Assembly (NCBI GenBank): GCA_030433215.1
Contig: JAUIMC010000014.1
Coordinates: 1 to 64,000 of the forward strand
Direction of reading: 5' to 3'
Source: Alphaproteobacteria bacterium
GTDB lineage: Bacteria > Pseudomonadota > Alphaproteobacteria > Caulobacterales > Parvularculaceae
Length of the DNA stretch: 64,000 bases
Part shown: positions 33,493 to 43,494 of the stretch, piece after piece
How the letters are laid out: each line of letters begins with the position of its first letter
How positions within the stretch are numbered: position 1 is the first letter of the stretch
Position numbers and translations under genes: made by a program
Notes under the pieces: model-generated
What the model was told of the DNA's origin: nothing
The model's database searches: none
What the model saw: the letters and a program-made list of their open reading frames with translations, nothing else

Positions 33493-35694
33493 TCAGGCGG
33501 CTTTGCCGTAAAGCTTGTCTCCGGATTTCGCCATTTCGCGGAAGGTCTCCGGCGGATTGAACCGGGAGCCGTATTTCTGGGCGAGGCTTTCGGCTTTCCT
33601 GACAAAGCTCTCGATCCCGATGGTGTCGATATGGCTCATGGGTCCGCCGGTCCAGGGCGCAAAGCCCCAGCCGAAAATCGCGCCGAGATCGGCCGATTGC
33701 GGATCGGAGACAATCCCTTCGGCATAACACTGCGCCGCCGGAATAAGCTGGGCGTAAAGCAGGCGCTCCTTGGCTTCATCCATCGAAGGCTGCTCGTCGG
33801 CCACGGGGAAATATTCCGAAAGCCCCTGCCAGAGATGTTTCTTGCCGCCTTCGGGATATTCGTAAAAGCCGCCGCCGGACTTGCGGCCCTTGCGGCCGAG
33901 ATCCTCGACCATTTTCACCAGCAGGTCTTCAACGCCAGAGGGCTTGTACGCATCGCCTAGCTCTTTCTTGGTCGAATTCATGATGCGAAGCCCGAGCTCC
34001 AGCGAGGTCTCGTCGGTGAGCGCCAGCGGTCCGACGGGCATGCCGAGCGCCTTCGCGGCGTTTTCGATAAGCGCCGGCTTGATCCCTTCAGCCACCATCA
34101 GCATCGCCTCGTTCAGGTAAGGCGGTACGACGCGGTTGGTGTAGAAACCGCGCGTATCCTTGACGACGATCGGGGTTTTCTTGATGAGCCGCACATAATC
34201 GAGCGCGGTCGCCAGCGCCCTATCGCCGGATTTCTCGCCGGGGATGATCTCGACAAGCGGCATCTTGTCCACGGGCGAGAAGAAGTGAATGCCGATGAAC
34301 TGGTCCGGGCGTTCGGAATGTTTCGCGAGCCCCGTAATCGGCAGGGTCGAGGTGTTGGAAGCGAAGATGACGTCCTTGCCGATCACCGCTTCCGTCTTCT
34401 TGATGACGTCGGCCTTGACGTCCGGGTCCTCGAAAACCGCCTCGATGATCATGTCGACGTCTTTCAGGTCGTTATAATCGGTCGACGGCGTGATCCGCGC
34501 GAGCAGCTCTTCACCCTTTTCCTTCGTCACCTTGCCGCGCGAAACGCCCTTTTCGACAATGCCTTGCGAATAGGCTTTGCCTTTCTCGGCATATTCAAGG
34601 TCGCGGTCGATCAGCACGACCTCCGCGCCGCCTTTCGCGGTCACATAAGCGATGCCGGCCCCCATCATCCCGGCGCCGAGAACGCCGACTTTCTTGATTT
34701 CGGACGGCGGCACGTCTTTCGGGCGCTGTTCGCCCTTCTCCGCCGCCTGCTTATTGATGAACAGGGTGCGGATCATGTTGCGCGTCTGCGGACTGGTCAG
34801 CAGCCTGAAGAAATATTTCGACTCGATGCGGATCGCCGTATCCATGGGCACGATCGAACCCTCATACATGCAGGACAGAATATACTGCACCGCCGGATAA
34901 TTGTGCTGGGTCTGTTTCTGGGCCATGGCGTTGGCGCCGATGAAGAACTGCACGGCGCGCGGGTCCATGGCGCCGCCGCCGCCCGGAAACTTGAAGCCTT
35001 TCTTGTCCCAGGGCTGCGCAACCTTCGGGTTGGCCTTCACCCATTCCTTGGCTTTCGCCACGACCTCGTCGGCGGGAACGACCTCCTGAACGATGCCCTG
35101 CGATTTCGCGGTCGCCGGGTCGATGGGTTTGCCTTGCGTCGCCAGCATCGCCGCATTCTGGAGGCCGGCAAGACGCGGCAGACGCTGGGTGCCGCCGGCG
35201 CCGGGCAGAAGCCCGACCTGCACTTCCGGCACGCCGAGCTGGATCTTCGGATTGTCCGCAACGACGCGGTAATGACTGGCGAGGACGAGCTCAAGGCCGC
35301 CGCCGAGCGCGAGGCCGTTCACCGCAGCCGCCACCGGCTTGGCGAACGCCTGGCCGTTTTGCAGGGCTTTCGCCGGATGACCGCCGGTCTCCAGCTTGCG
35401 CAAGAGACCGTTCAGCGCAAAAGTCGACTCGAACTGTTCTTTCTTCGTTGCGCCGCCGCTCATGCCGCCGCCGCCCAACATGTTGAGATCGGCGCCGGCG
35501 AGAAAGCCCGAGGGCTTGCCCGAGGTGATAACCGCGCCCTTCACATTGTCGTCGGCGATAAAGCTGTCGACCCATTTGGCGAAGTCTTCCATGAGGTCCG
35601 CATCCCAGACATTCATGGACTTGCCGGGAAGATCGATCGTGACGAGAGCGACGCCGTCGCCGTCAACTTCAACATTCATTGCTTTGTAGGTCAT
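33493..35694 (-). CDS. fadJ: Fatty acid oxidation multienzyme alpha subunit (enoyl-CoA hydratase / 3-hydroxyacyl-CoA dehydrogenase)
   Basis: 733 residues. The N-terminal crotonase domain (about 1-200; oxyanion loop GFLAGADLNMLGG) is followed by an NAD-binding 3-hydroxyacyl-CoA dehydrogenase domain (from about 335; VGVLGAGMMGAGIAYV, and SNTSTLPI) and two C-terminal HAD domains. It catalyses hydration and oxidation of trans-2-enoyl-CoA in beta-oxidation. The thiolase gene lies immediately upstream (28 bp), forming a fadJ-thiolase operon. Confidence 0.94.
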   Translation of the reverse strand: MTYKAMNVEVDGDGVALVTIDLPGKSMNVWDADLMEDFAKWVDSFIADDNVKGAVITSGKPSGFLAGADLNMLGGGGMSGGATKKEQFESTFALNGLLRKLETGGHPAKALQNGQAFAKPVAAAVNGLALGGGLELVLASHYRVVADNPKIQLGVPEVQVGLLPGAGGTQRLPRLAGLQNAAMLATQGKPIDPATAKSQGIVQEVVPADEVVAKAKEWVKANPKVAQPWDKKGFKFPGGGGAMDPRAVQFFIGANAMAQKQTQHNYPAVQYILSCMYEGSIVPMDTAIRIESKYFFRLLTSPQTRNMIRTLFINKQAAEKGEQRPKDVPPSEIKKVGVLGAGMMGAGIAYVTAKGGAEVVLIDRDLEYAEKGKAYSQGIVEKGVSRGKVTKEKGEELLARITPSTDYNDLKDVDMIIEAVFEDPDVKADVIKKTEAVIGKDVIFASNTSTLPITGLAKHSERPDQFIGIHFFSPVDKMPLVEIIPGEKSGDRALATALDYVRLIKKTPIVVKDTRGFYTNRVVPPYLNEAMLMVAEGIKPALIENAAKALGMPVGPLALTDETSLELGLRIMNSTKKELGDAYKPSGVEDLLVKMVEDLGRKGRKSGGGFYEYPEGGKKHLWQGLSEYFPVADEQPSMDEAKERLLYAQLIPAAQCYAEGIVSDPQSADLGAIFGWGFAPWTGGPMSHIDTIGIESFVRKAESLAQKYGSRFNPPETFREMAKSGDKLYGKAA

Positions 35695-35722
35695 TGTCCG
35701 TATCCGTCCTGAATTCTGGTGA

Positions 35723-36931
35723 TTAAACGCGCTCGATGATCGTCGCGGTGCCCATGCCCGCGCCGATGCACAGCGTGATCAGCGCCGTCTCCTTGCCGGA
35801 GCGCTCGAGTTCGTCGACCATAGTCCCGAAGATCATCGCGCCGGTGGCGCCCAGCGGGTGGCCCATGGCGATAGCGCCGCCATTCACATTGATATCCGAA
35901 TGATCGATGTCGAGCGCCTGCATGAAGCGCAGGACGACGGATGCGAAAGCCTCGTTCAGCTCCCACAGATCGATGTCCTTCTTGTCCATGCCGGCGCGTT
36001 TCAGCGCTTTTTTCGCGGCGAATTCGGGGCCGGTGAGCATGATCGTCGGCTCTGACCCGATGGACGCCATGGCGCGGATGCGCGCGCGCGGTTTCAGGCC
36101 GAGCTTCTTGCCAATCTCTTCATTGCCGATCAGAACCGCCGCGGCGCCGTCGACGATCCCTGACGAGTTCCCGGCGTGGTGCACGTGGTTGATCTTTTCA
36201 ATTTCGGCGTATTTCTGCGTCGCCACCGCGTCGAAGCCGGGGAAATCGCCAAGCGCGGCGAAAGACGGGTTCAGCGCCCCGAGCGACTGCATGTCTGTGT
36301 TGGCGCGGACCGTTTCGTCATGATCGAGCAGCACTTCGCCGATCACGTCCTTCACCGGCACGATGGATTTGGAAAAACGGTTTTCCTTCCAGCTTTGCGC
36401 CGCGCGCTTCTGGCTTTCCACCGCATAGGCGTCCACATCGTCGCGGGAGAACCCGTATTTCGTGGCGATGAGGTCCGCGGAAATGCCCTGGGGCACGAAA
36501 TAGGTCTTGAAGGCCGTCGTCGGATCCGTGGGCCAGGCGCCGCCGTCGGAGCCCATGGGCACGCGGCTCATGGATTCAACGCCGCCGCCAATGGTGAGAT
36601 CAGCCTCGCCTGCTTTCACCTTCGCTGCGGCGATGTTCACCGCCTCGAGACCGGAGGCGCAAAAGCGGTTCACCTGAATGCCCGACGTGGTTTCCGGGTA
36701 GCCCGCGTTCAAGATCGCGGTGCGGGTCACGACCGCGCCCTGTTCGCCCACCGGCGACACGCAGCCAAGCGCCACATCCTCGATTTCCGCGGCGTCGATT
36801 TCATTGCGGTCGCGCACCGCCTCGAGCATCTGGGTCGCCAGCGAGACCGGCGTCACCTCGTGGAGGGAGCCGTCCGCCTTGCCCTTGCCGCGCGGGCTGC
36901 GCACTGCGTCGTAAATATAGGCTTCCGTCAT
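35723..36931 (-). CDS. Acetyl-CoA C-acyltransferase (thiolase)
   Basis: 402-residue thiolase. Nucleophile C91 is in [12 protein letters not shown], the histidine in GHPLGATGA, and the second cysteine in [11 protein letters not shown]. It performs the last step of fatty acid beta-oxidation, splitting 3-ketoacyl-CoA. It is co-transcribed with the downstream fadJ. Sequence does not tell FadA from FadI type with certainty, so no symbol is given. Confidence 0.93.
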   Translation of the reverse strand: MTEAYIYDAVRSPRGKGKADGSLHEVTPVSLATQMLEAVRDRNEIDAAEIEDVALGCVSPVGEQGAVVTRTAILNAGYPETTSGIQVNRFCASGLEAVNIAAAKVKAGEADLTIGGGVESMSRVPMGSDGGAWPTDPTTAFKTYFVPQGISADLIATKYGFSRDDVDAYAVESQKRAAQSWKENRFSKSIVPVKDVIGEVLLDHDETVRANTDMQSLGALNPSFAALGDFPGFDAVATQKYAEIEKINHVHHAGNSSGIVDGAAAVLIGNEEIGKKLGLKPRARIRAMASIGSEPTIMLTGPEFAAKKALKRAGMDKKDIDLWELNEAFASVVLRFMQALDIDHSDINVNGGAIAMGHPLGATGAMIFGTMVDELERSGKETALITLCIGAGMGTATIIERV

Positions 36932-37133
36932 GGGGGCGTCCTTTCGGCCTTGAGGTCTTGATCCGGTAAATGCATCGCCCCGCGCGCCTCACATCGCGGG
37001 ACCCGCTCCGTAGTTAGAACCCGCTGGGGACGCTGGCAATGGCGCGATGCAGCAGGGATTTGCCCCGTCTCCCACATTCCTTTCCCTGTTCGGATGCGGT
37101 AATCGGGACGCTCACCGACTAGGTATGGCCCTG

Positions 37134-40100
37134 ATGTCCCAAAACGCTTCATTGGAGCCCCTGAGGGCTCGCATTCGTGATCACTATTTGGCCTCGGAAG
37201 AGGCGCTGATTCCCGGCCTGGCGGCCGCAACAGGGCTGGGTGACGCGACGCGCGACGAAGCTCAGGCCCGCGCGGCGGATTTCGTGCGCGCCGCCCGCGC
37301 GAGCGCCGAACGCTCGGGCCTGATCGACAAATTCCTTCAGGAATACGGCCTCTCCACGGCCGAGGGGGTGACCCTGATGCGCCTTGCCGAGGCGCTGCTC
37401 AGAACCCCCGATGCGGCGACGGCGGATTCTCTCATCGAGGACAAGATCGAGGCCGGGGACTGGGCCGCGCACAAGGGCAAGAGCCCCTTCCCGCTGGTCA
37501 ACTTCTCCACCCGCGCGCTGATGCTCACCGCCTCCTGGCTCGACGATGTCGAGGCGAAGGACCCGTTGCGCAGGATGGTCCGGGCCACCAAGGACGCCCT
37601 CGACCGGCTGGGCGAGCCGGTGATCCGCGCCTCGGTGGCGCAGGCCATGCGCATCATGGGCGAGCATTTCGTGCTCGGCGAAACCATCGAGTCCGCGTTG
37701 AAGCGGGCAAGACGCTTCCAGGACAAGGGCTATGTCTTCTCCTACGACATGCTCGGCGAAGCGGCGCACACCGACGCCGACGCGCAGAAATATTTCGACG
37801 ATTACAAAAACGCCATCGCCGCAATCGCCAAACATTCGAAACACGACTACGCCCCGGCCAATCCGGGCATTTCGGTGAAACTCTCAGCGCTGCACCCGCG
37901 CTATGAATACGCCAAGAAGACGCGCATCCTGTCCGAACTCGGGGGCCGCGTCTGCGATCTCGCCATCGAAGCCAAAGCCGCCAATATGGGGTTCAATATC
38001 GATGCGGAGGAAGCCGACCGCCTCGATCTGTCTCTCGACATCATCGAGCAGCTGATGCGCGACCCCGCGCTCGACGGCTGGGACGGCTTCGGCGTCGTCG
38101 TGCAGGCCTATCAGCGCCGGGCGCCCTACGTTCTCGACTGGCTCGCCGCGCTCGCCCGCGAAACCGGGCGGCGGATCATGGTGCGACTCGTCAAGGGCGC
38201 CTATTGGGATTCGGAAATCAAACGCGCGCAGATGATGGGGCTCGAGAGCTATCCGGTTTTCACCCGCAAGGCGCTGACCGATGTCAGCTATCTCGCCTGC
38301 GCGCGCAAGCTGTTCGACAATATCGACGTCTTCTTCCCGCAATTCGCCACCCATAACGCGCTCTCTGCGGCGATGGTCCAGAAGATGGCGGGTGAGCATA
38401 AGGATTACGAGTTGCAACGCCTCTACGGCATGGGCGAGGCGCTCCATGACAGCCTGATCGAGACCGGCGCGCGCTCGCGCATCTATGCGCCGGTGGGCGG
38501 ACACCGGGAGCTTCTGCCCTATCTCGTGCGCCGCCTCCTCGAGAACGGCGCGAATTCCTCCTTCGTCAACCAGCTCATCGATCCGGACCTGTCCGTCGAT
38601 GACGTTGTCGCAGACCCGCTGGAGGAAATCGCCGGGCTCTCCGCCTACGCCAATCCGCATATCCCGGCGCCGCGCGACACCCTTGGCGGCGAACGCCTTT
38701 CGGCCGAAGGCTGGGACGAAACGCACCCGCCGACCGCCGCGCAAATGTCGCCTGCGGCGCGCAGCGCGCTGACGCCGGTCGAGGCGCAGCCGATCGTCAA
38801 TGGCAGGATGCTTTCCGGCGCGCGCACGCCCGTCACGAATCCCGCTTTTGCGAACGATCCCGTTGGCGCCGTTTACAATGCTTCGGAAGAGACCGTCGCG
38901 GCCGCCTGCAAGGCCGCCTCCGGTTTCGCCGCCGACTGGGCCGCGACGCCCGCCGCCGAACGCGCCGCCATGCTAAGGCGCGCCGCCGACATGCTCGAGG
39001 AACGCGGCGAGCATTTCATGGCGCTGGCCGTCTACGAGGCCGGCAAGACCTGGCCCGACGCCATCGCCGAAGTGCGCGAAGCTGTGGACTTCCTGCGCTA
39101 TTACGCCGACCGCTGCGAGGAGCTGTCCGGCGCGCCGCTGGGCGTTCTCGCCTGCATCTCGCCCTGGAACTTCCCCCTGGCGATTTTCCTCGGCCAGGTC
39201 AGCGCGAGCCTCGCCGCCGGCAATTGCGTCATCGCCAAGCCCGCCGAACAGACGCCGCTGATCGCCTTTGAAGCGGTGAAACTGCTTCACGAGGCGGGCG
39301 TTCCGGGAGACGCGCTTCATTATGTGCCCGGCGACGGCCCGTCGGTCGGCGCGCCGCTGGTCGCCGCGCCGGAAATTGCAGGCGTCGTCTTCACCGGCTC
39401 CATTGAGGTCGCGCACCTCATCAAGAAGAGCCTCGTCTCCGCCGGAAAACCCGACGCGGCGTTGATTGCGGAAACCGGCGGGATCAACGCGATGATCATC
39501 GATTCCACGGCCCTCCTCGAACAGGCGGTGATGGACGTGGTTTCTTCGGCGTTCCAGAGCGCCGGCCAGCGTTGTTCGGCTTGCCGTGTCGTCTGCGTGC
39601 AGGATGACGTCGCCGACCGTTTCAACGAAATGCTCGCCGGCGCCATGGCGGAACTCGCCGTGGGCGATCCGGCCGAACTCTACACGGATGTGGGGCCCGT
39701 CATCGACGAAGAGGCCCGCAAGACCATTCAGGATTACGCCGATCACATGAAATTCGAGGCGCGCCCGGTCGCGACGGCGCCGGCCCCGGGACAAGGCGTC
39801 ACCGGAACGTTCGTGCGCCCCGCCGCCTTCGAAATCCGCAAGCTTTCGGATTTGAAGCAGGAGATTTTCGGCCCTGTCCTGCATGTCCTGCGCTTTGACG
39901 GCGATCGCCTCGACGAACTTGTCGACGACATCAACCGGCTCGGTTACGGCCTCACCATGGGCGTTCACACGCGCATCGATGAGACCATGGAGCGCGTGGC
40001 GCGCCGCGCGCGCATCGGCAATGTCTATGTGAACCGCAACCAGATCGGCGCCGTGGTCGGCGTGCAGCCCTTCGGCGGCGAAGGCCTTTCCGGCACGGGA

Positions 40101-40802
40101 CCGAAGGCGGGCGGCCCGCATTATCTCTCCGCGCTTCAACAGCGCCCGCGTCCCGATGGTAACGACGCGCCGGCGCCGATCACCGAAAGCGAGGAAAGCT
40201 CCCTTGAGAAAGCCGCGTTTGAAAGCGCGCATCATGCGTTTCGCGACTGGAGCGCCGCAGATCGGGCGCCCCTGCTTGAAAAGGCCGTCGCGCGTCTAGG
40301 CGGCGTGAACGAGCCGCTTGCGCGCAACAGTTCCGAGACTTGCGCGCTCTTTACAGGGAATACGGAGCTGCCCGGGCCGACGGGCGAGTCCAACACGCTG
40401 AAACTGCGCGCGCGCGGGCTAGCGCTCTGTCTCGGCGGCGATCTTAAACAGATGCTGCTCTGCCTTGCCGCCGGCAACACAGTCATCGCCAACGACAGCG
40501 AGCCCGCGAAAGCCCTCGCCGCCGCGCTAGAGGCCGCCGGCGCCCCGAAAGGCGCGCTCAGCCTTGCGGGGGCCCATGTCTCTCACGCGCTTCTCAAAGA
40601 CCCGCGCATCCGTCTTGCCGCTTATGACGGCGGGCGGGAAGGACGGGCCGCCATCGAAGCCGTGCTCGCCGGGCGCAAGGGGCCCATCATCCCGCTGCTC
40701 TCAAGCCTCGACGCTCCCTGGCGTTTCGGCGTGGAGCGCGCCTTAACCATCAATACGACCGCGGCCGGCGGCGACGTCAGATTGTTGTCTCTGGGGGAAT
40801 AA
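37134..40802 (+). CDS. putA: Bifunctional proline dehydrogenase / glutamate semialdehyde dehydrogenase PutA
   Basis: 1222 residues. An N-terminal helical domain and FAD-dependent proline dehydrogenase barrel (about 100-460; VRLVKGAYWDSEIK, RIYAPVGGHRELLPYLVRRLLENGANSSFV) are followed by an aldehyde dehydrogenase domain (about 530-985) with SPWNFPLAIF and catalytic C814 in AGQRCSACR. A further C-terminal domain of about 200 residues is typical of longer PutA. There is no ribbon-helix-helix DNA-binding domain at the N-terminus, so it is not an autoregulator. It oxidises proline to glutamate. The start at 37134 is preferred over 37125 by ribosome-binding-site spacing. Confidence 0.95.
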   Translation: MSQNASLEPLRARIRDHYLASEEALIPGLAAATGLGDATRDEAQARAADFVRAARASAERSGLIDKFLQEYGLSTAEGVTLMRLAEALLRTPDAATADSLIEDKIEAGDWAAHKGKSPFPLVNFSTRALMLTASWLDDVEAKDPLRRMVRATKDALDRLGEPVIRASVAQAMRIMGEHFVLGETIESALKRARRFQDKGYVFSYDMLGEAAHTDADAQKYFDDYKNAIAAIAKHSKHDYAPANPGISVKLSALHPRYEYAKKTRILSELGGRVCDLAIEAKAANMGFNIDAEEADRLDLSLDIIEQLMRDPALDGWDGFGVVVQAYQRRAPYVLDWLAALARETGRRIMVRLVKGAYWDSEIKRAQMMGLESYPVFTRKALTDVSYLACARKLFDNIDVFFPQFATHNALSAAMVQKMAGEHKDYELQRLYGMGEALHDSLIETGARSRIYAPVGGHRELLPYLVRRLLENGANSSFVNQLIDPDLSVDDVVADPLEEIAGLSAYANPHIPAPRDTLGGERLSAEGWDETHPPTAAQMSPAARSALTPVEAQPIVNGRMLSGARTPVTNPAFANDPVGAVYNASEETVAAACKAASGFAADWAATPAAERAAMLRRAADMLEERGEHFMALAVYEAGKTWPDAIAEVREAVDFLRYYADRCEELSGAPLGVLACISPWNFPLAIFLGQVSASLAAGNCVIAKPAEQTPLIAFEAVKLLHEAGVPGDALHYVPGDGPSVGAPLVAAPEIAGVVFTGSIEVAHLIKKSLVSAGKPDAALIAETGGINAMIIDSTALLEQAVMDVVSSAFQSAGQRCSACRVVCVQDDVADRFNEMLAGAMAELAVGDPAELYTDVGPVIDEEARKTIQDYADHMKFEARPVATAPAPGQGVTGTFVRPAAFEIRKLSDLKQEIFGPVLHVLRFDGDRLDELVDDINRLGYGLTMGVHTRIDETMERVARRARIGNVYVNRNQIGAVVGVQPFGGEGLSGTGPKAGGPHYLSALQQRPRPDGNDAPAPITESEESSLEKAAFESAHHAFRDWSAADRAPLLEKAVARLGGVNEPLARNSSETCALFTGNTELPGPTGESNTLKLRARGLALCLGGDLKQMLLCLAAGNTVIANDSEPAKALAAALEAAGAPKGALSLAGAHVSHALLKDPRIRLAAYDGGREGRAAIEAVLAGRKGPIIPLLSSLDAPWRFGVERALTINTTAAGGDVRLLSLGE

Positions 40803-40907
40803 GGCTACACTTCCCGCTGAAGCATTGCCGCCCTGCGACATTCATCGCATGTGGGGAGCGGTTCGCCGCAGCGCGCTTGGCGCGCGCGGTCTGAAAGGTC
40901 AGTCTCC

Positions 40908-42116
40908 ATGAGCAAAGTCGAGACCGTGAATATGACGTCGATCACAGCGCCCGCCGGGGCCGGGCCTTTTATTGACTCCGAAGGCCGCAGCCGCGCCTGG
41001 ATGAACTGGATCTTCGCGGACAAGGCGCGAATGTTCTGGATTCTCCAGATCGCCGGCTGGCTCGGTTTTTTCGTGCTTCATATCCTCAGCGTCTCGACCT
41101 TCGTCGCCGGACGCTCCACGGACTCCCTCCTCTATTCCGTCGCCTCCTCGCTGATCGGGTTTTTGACCACCAGCATTCTCGCCCGGCCCATCTACCGCTT
41201 CGCGCGCCGCCAGGGGCCGGCGCTCCTGCTGCTCATCGTGATGGCTTCGACCATCGCCATGGCCGTCGCCATGTCGGCGATGAAAGCGCAGACTTTCGGC
41301 GTCCTCTTCGGCAACGCCTGGATGGATTTGCGCGGCGCCAGCCTCGGCACCACCAACTATCTTCTTCTGATCGTGCCGGATCTGCCGGTGAACCTGTTCC
41401 TGCTCGGCTCCTGGGCCGGATTTTATTTCGGCATCAACTATTATCTCAAACTCCGCAACGAGATGGAGCGCGCGCTTCTGTCGGCGCGGCTCGCCGATCA
41501 GGCGCAGCTGAAGATGCTGCGCTATCAGCTCAACCCGCATTTCCTCTTCAATACGCTGAACGCCATCTCGACACTGGTGCTGGAACAGGATGGCCGCCAG
41601 GCCAATTCCATGCTGACGAAACTCTCGGCGTTCCTGCGCTATTCCCTCGACAGCGACCCGTTGCAGAAAACCTCCCTCGCGGAAGAAGTGCGCGCCCTGG
41701 AGCTGTATCTCGCCATTGAGAAAACACGCTTCGCGGACCGGCTGAATGTCGTCTTCGATATCGAGGACGACGCGATGAACGGCTATGTGCCGTCGCTGAT
41801 CCTGCAGCCGGCCATTGAGAACGCCATCAAATACGCCATCGCCCAGATGGAAACCGGCGGCGAAATCCGCATCGCCGCCAAACGCGAGGGCGCCACGCTG
41901 TGCCTTAGCGTCTGCGACAACGGCCCCAACGCGCCGGAAGATCCGTCCGCTCTGTTGCGGGATGTCAAAACCGGCGTCGGTCTCGTCAATATGCGCGATC
42001 GCCTCGCCTATCTTTATCAGGGGCGCGGCGAGTTTCGCCTCAATCATGTGGAGCCGCAGGGCCTTTGCGTCCTGCTCCGGATTCCATTCGAAACACGGGG
42101 AAATGTAAGCCAATGA
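40908..42116 (+). CDS. LytS-type sensor histidine kinase
   Basis: 402 residues with four transmembrane helices (about 40-190), then a His_kinase (LytS/YehU) domain with phospho-acceptor H211 in QLNPHFLFNTLNAIS and an ATP-binding domain with ILQPAIENAIKYA and GVGLVNMRDRL. No periplasmic sensor domain of size is visible, so it probably senses through its membrane part. Its stop codon overlaps the start of a LytTR response regulator gene (ATGA), its obvious partner. Confidence 0.9.
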   Translation: MSKVETVNMTSITAPAGAGPFIDSEGRSRAWMNWIFADKARMFWILQIAGWLGFFVLHILSVSTFVAGRSTDSLLYSVASSLIGFLTTSILARPIYRFARRQGPALLLLIVMASTIAMAVAMSAMKAQTFGVLFGNAWMDLRGASLGTTNYLLLIVPDLPVNLFLLGSWAGFYFGINYYLKLRNEMERALLSARLADQAQLKMLRYQLNPHFLFNTLNAISTLVLEQDGRQANSMLTKLSAFLRYSLDSDPLQKTSLAEEVRALELYLAIEKTRFADRLNVVFDIEDDAMNGYVPSLILQPAIENAIKYAIAQMETGGEIRIAAKREGATLCLSVCDNGPNAPEDPSALLRDVKTGVGLVNMRDRLAYLYQGRGEFRLNHVEPQGLCVLLRIPFETRGNVSQ

Positions 42117-42928
42117 CCGAGGACAAAATACGCGTCATTCTCGTCGATGACGAACCGCTTGCACTGCGCGGACTTAAACACCGCCTTCAGAGTTTTCCGG
42201 AAGTCGAGATCGTCGGAGAATGCGCGAATGGCCGCGAAGCGGTGAAAGACATCAAAGCGCTCTCGCCGGACCTCGTCTTTCTCGACATTCAGATGCCGGG
42301 CCTCGACGGTTTCGGCGTCGTGCGGGCAATGATCGGCGCGCCCGCGCCGCTCTTCATCTTCGTCACCGCCTATGACAAATACGCCATTGACGCCTTTGAA
42401 GCGAACGCGCTCGACTACATCGTGAAGCCGGTGGAAGAAGAGCGGTTGAACGATGCGCTGCATCGCGCCCGCGAAGCCCTGAAAAGCAAAGCCGCCGCCG
42501 ACCGCGAGTCGAAACTCATCGAAATGCTGGCCTCGCTCTCCGACGACGACCGCGACCGCATCAAGGAGCTGATCGCCGAGCCCGAATGGTCGGAAAAACA
42601 ACGCTACACGGAACGCCTTTCCTTCAAGGACGGCTCGAAAGTCGTCGTGCTCGACGCCCATGAAATCGAATGGATCGATGCGGCGGGCGACTATATGTGC
42701 ATCCATGCGGGCGGCAAGACGCACATTATCCGCGAGACCATGAAAGCGCTCCAAACCCGCCTCGACCCGGCTCGGTTCCAGCGCATTCACCGTTCGGCCA
42801 TCGTCAATATCGACCGGGTGAAAGAGCTTCACCCCCATTCCAACGGCGAATATTTCATCATCCTCGACAATGGCGCCGAATTGAAATTGTCACGGTCCTA
42901 TAAGGATGTGGTGGCGCGGTTTCTTTAA
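42113..42928 (+). CDS. LytTR-family response regulator
   Basis: 271 residues. Receiver domain (about 6-125) with acidic pocket D12-D13, phosphorylation site D58 in VFLDIQMPG, and the KP pair in DYIVKPVEEER. A C-terminal LytTR DNA-binding domain (about 170-271) follows, with EIEWIDAAGDYMCIH and FQRIHRSAIVNIDRV. Target genes are not evident from context. It overlaps the kinase gene by 4 nt and converges with mobA, whose stop codon overlaps its own end. Confidence 0.92.
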   Translation: MTEDKIRVILVDDEPLALRGLKHRLQSFPEVEIVGECANGREAVKDIKALSPDLVFLDIQMPGLDGFGVVRAMIGAPAPLFIFVTAYDKYAIDAFEANALDYIVKPVEEERLNDALHRAREALKSKAAADRESKLIEMLASLSDDDRDRIKELIAEPEWSEKQRYTERLSFKDGSKVVVLDAHEIEWIDAAGDYMCIHAGGKTHIIRETMKALQTRLDPARFQRIHRSAIVNIDRVKELHPHSNGEYFIILDNGAELKLSRSYKDVVARFL

Positions 42929-43494
42929 CCGCGCAGCTGATCTTCGGCGCGTTTCAGATCTTCCGGCGTATTGACGTTGAGGAACGCCTTTTCGTCCGCG
43001 AAAAGAACGCGGCGCGCGCCCATATCCGCCGCCAGCGCTTTCAGGGAAAGCCCTTCCCCTTTGGGCGCCGCTTCGAGCGCCGCGCGCAGCGCATCGTTGC
43101 GCCACCAGGCGAAAGTCGGGTGAACGCCGCCCGCGGTCGCGGCGACGACGCATTTGCCTTGCGCGTAAAGCCGCTTGAAAAGATCGTCCGGCGCAAAAGG
43201 CCCGTCGGCGGGCGCCGTCAGAAACCCTTCGGCTTCGGGCGCGTTTTCCTCGATCCAGTGGAGCGCGGCCCACAGGCCCGCAGCCGGCCCGAGGGGGCCG
43301 TCATCTCGGTCCGCGATCGAGGTCAGCCCGGTTCCGTAATCATGGGAGCCTGAAATCAGGATGCGGTCGGCCTGGGGTTCAAGACGCACCGCCACACGGT
43401 CGATCAGGCGCGCGCCCAGAAGTTTGAGCGCGCCCTTGTCGGTCCCGCCCATGCGCTGGCCGCCCCCGCCGGAAAGGATCACCGCAATCCGCAT
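42925..43494 (-). CDS. mobA: Molybdenum cofactor guanylyltransferase MobA
   Basis: 189 residues with the nucleotidyltransferase signature LSGGGGQRMGGTDKGALKL near the N-terminus and the metal-binding Asp in LTAPADGPF. It attaches GMP to molybdopterin to make the guanine dinucleotide cofactor (MGD), which FdsA-type formate dehydrogenase requires. It abuts moeA with no gap, the last gene of the Moco run. Confidence 0.92.
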   Translation of the reverse strand: MRIAVILSGGGGQRMGGTDKGALKLLGARLIDRVAVRLEPQADRILISGSHDYGTGLTSIADRDDGPLGPAAGLWAALHWIEENAPEAEGFLTAPADGPFAPDDLFKRLYAQGKCVVAATAGGVHPTFAWWRNDALRAALEAAPKGEGLSLKALAADMGARRVLFADEKAFLNVNTPEDLKRAEDQLRG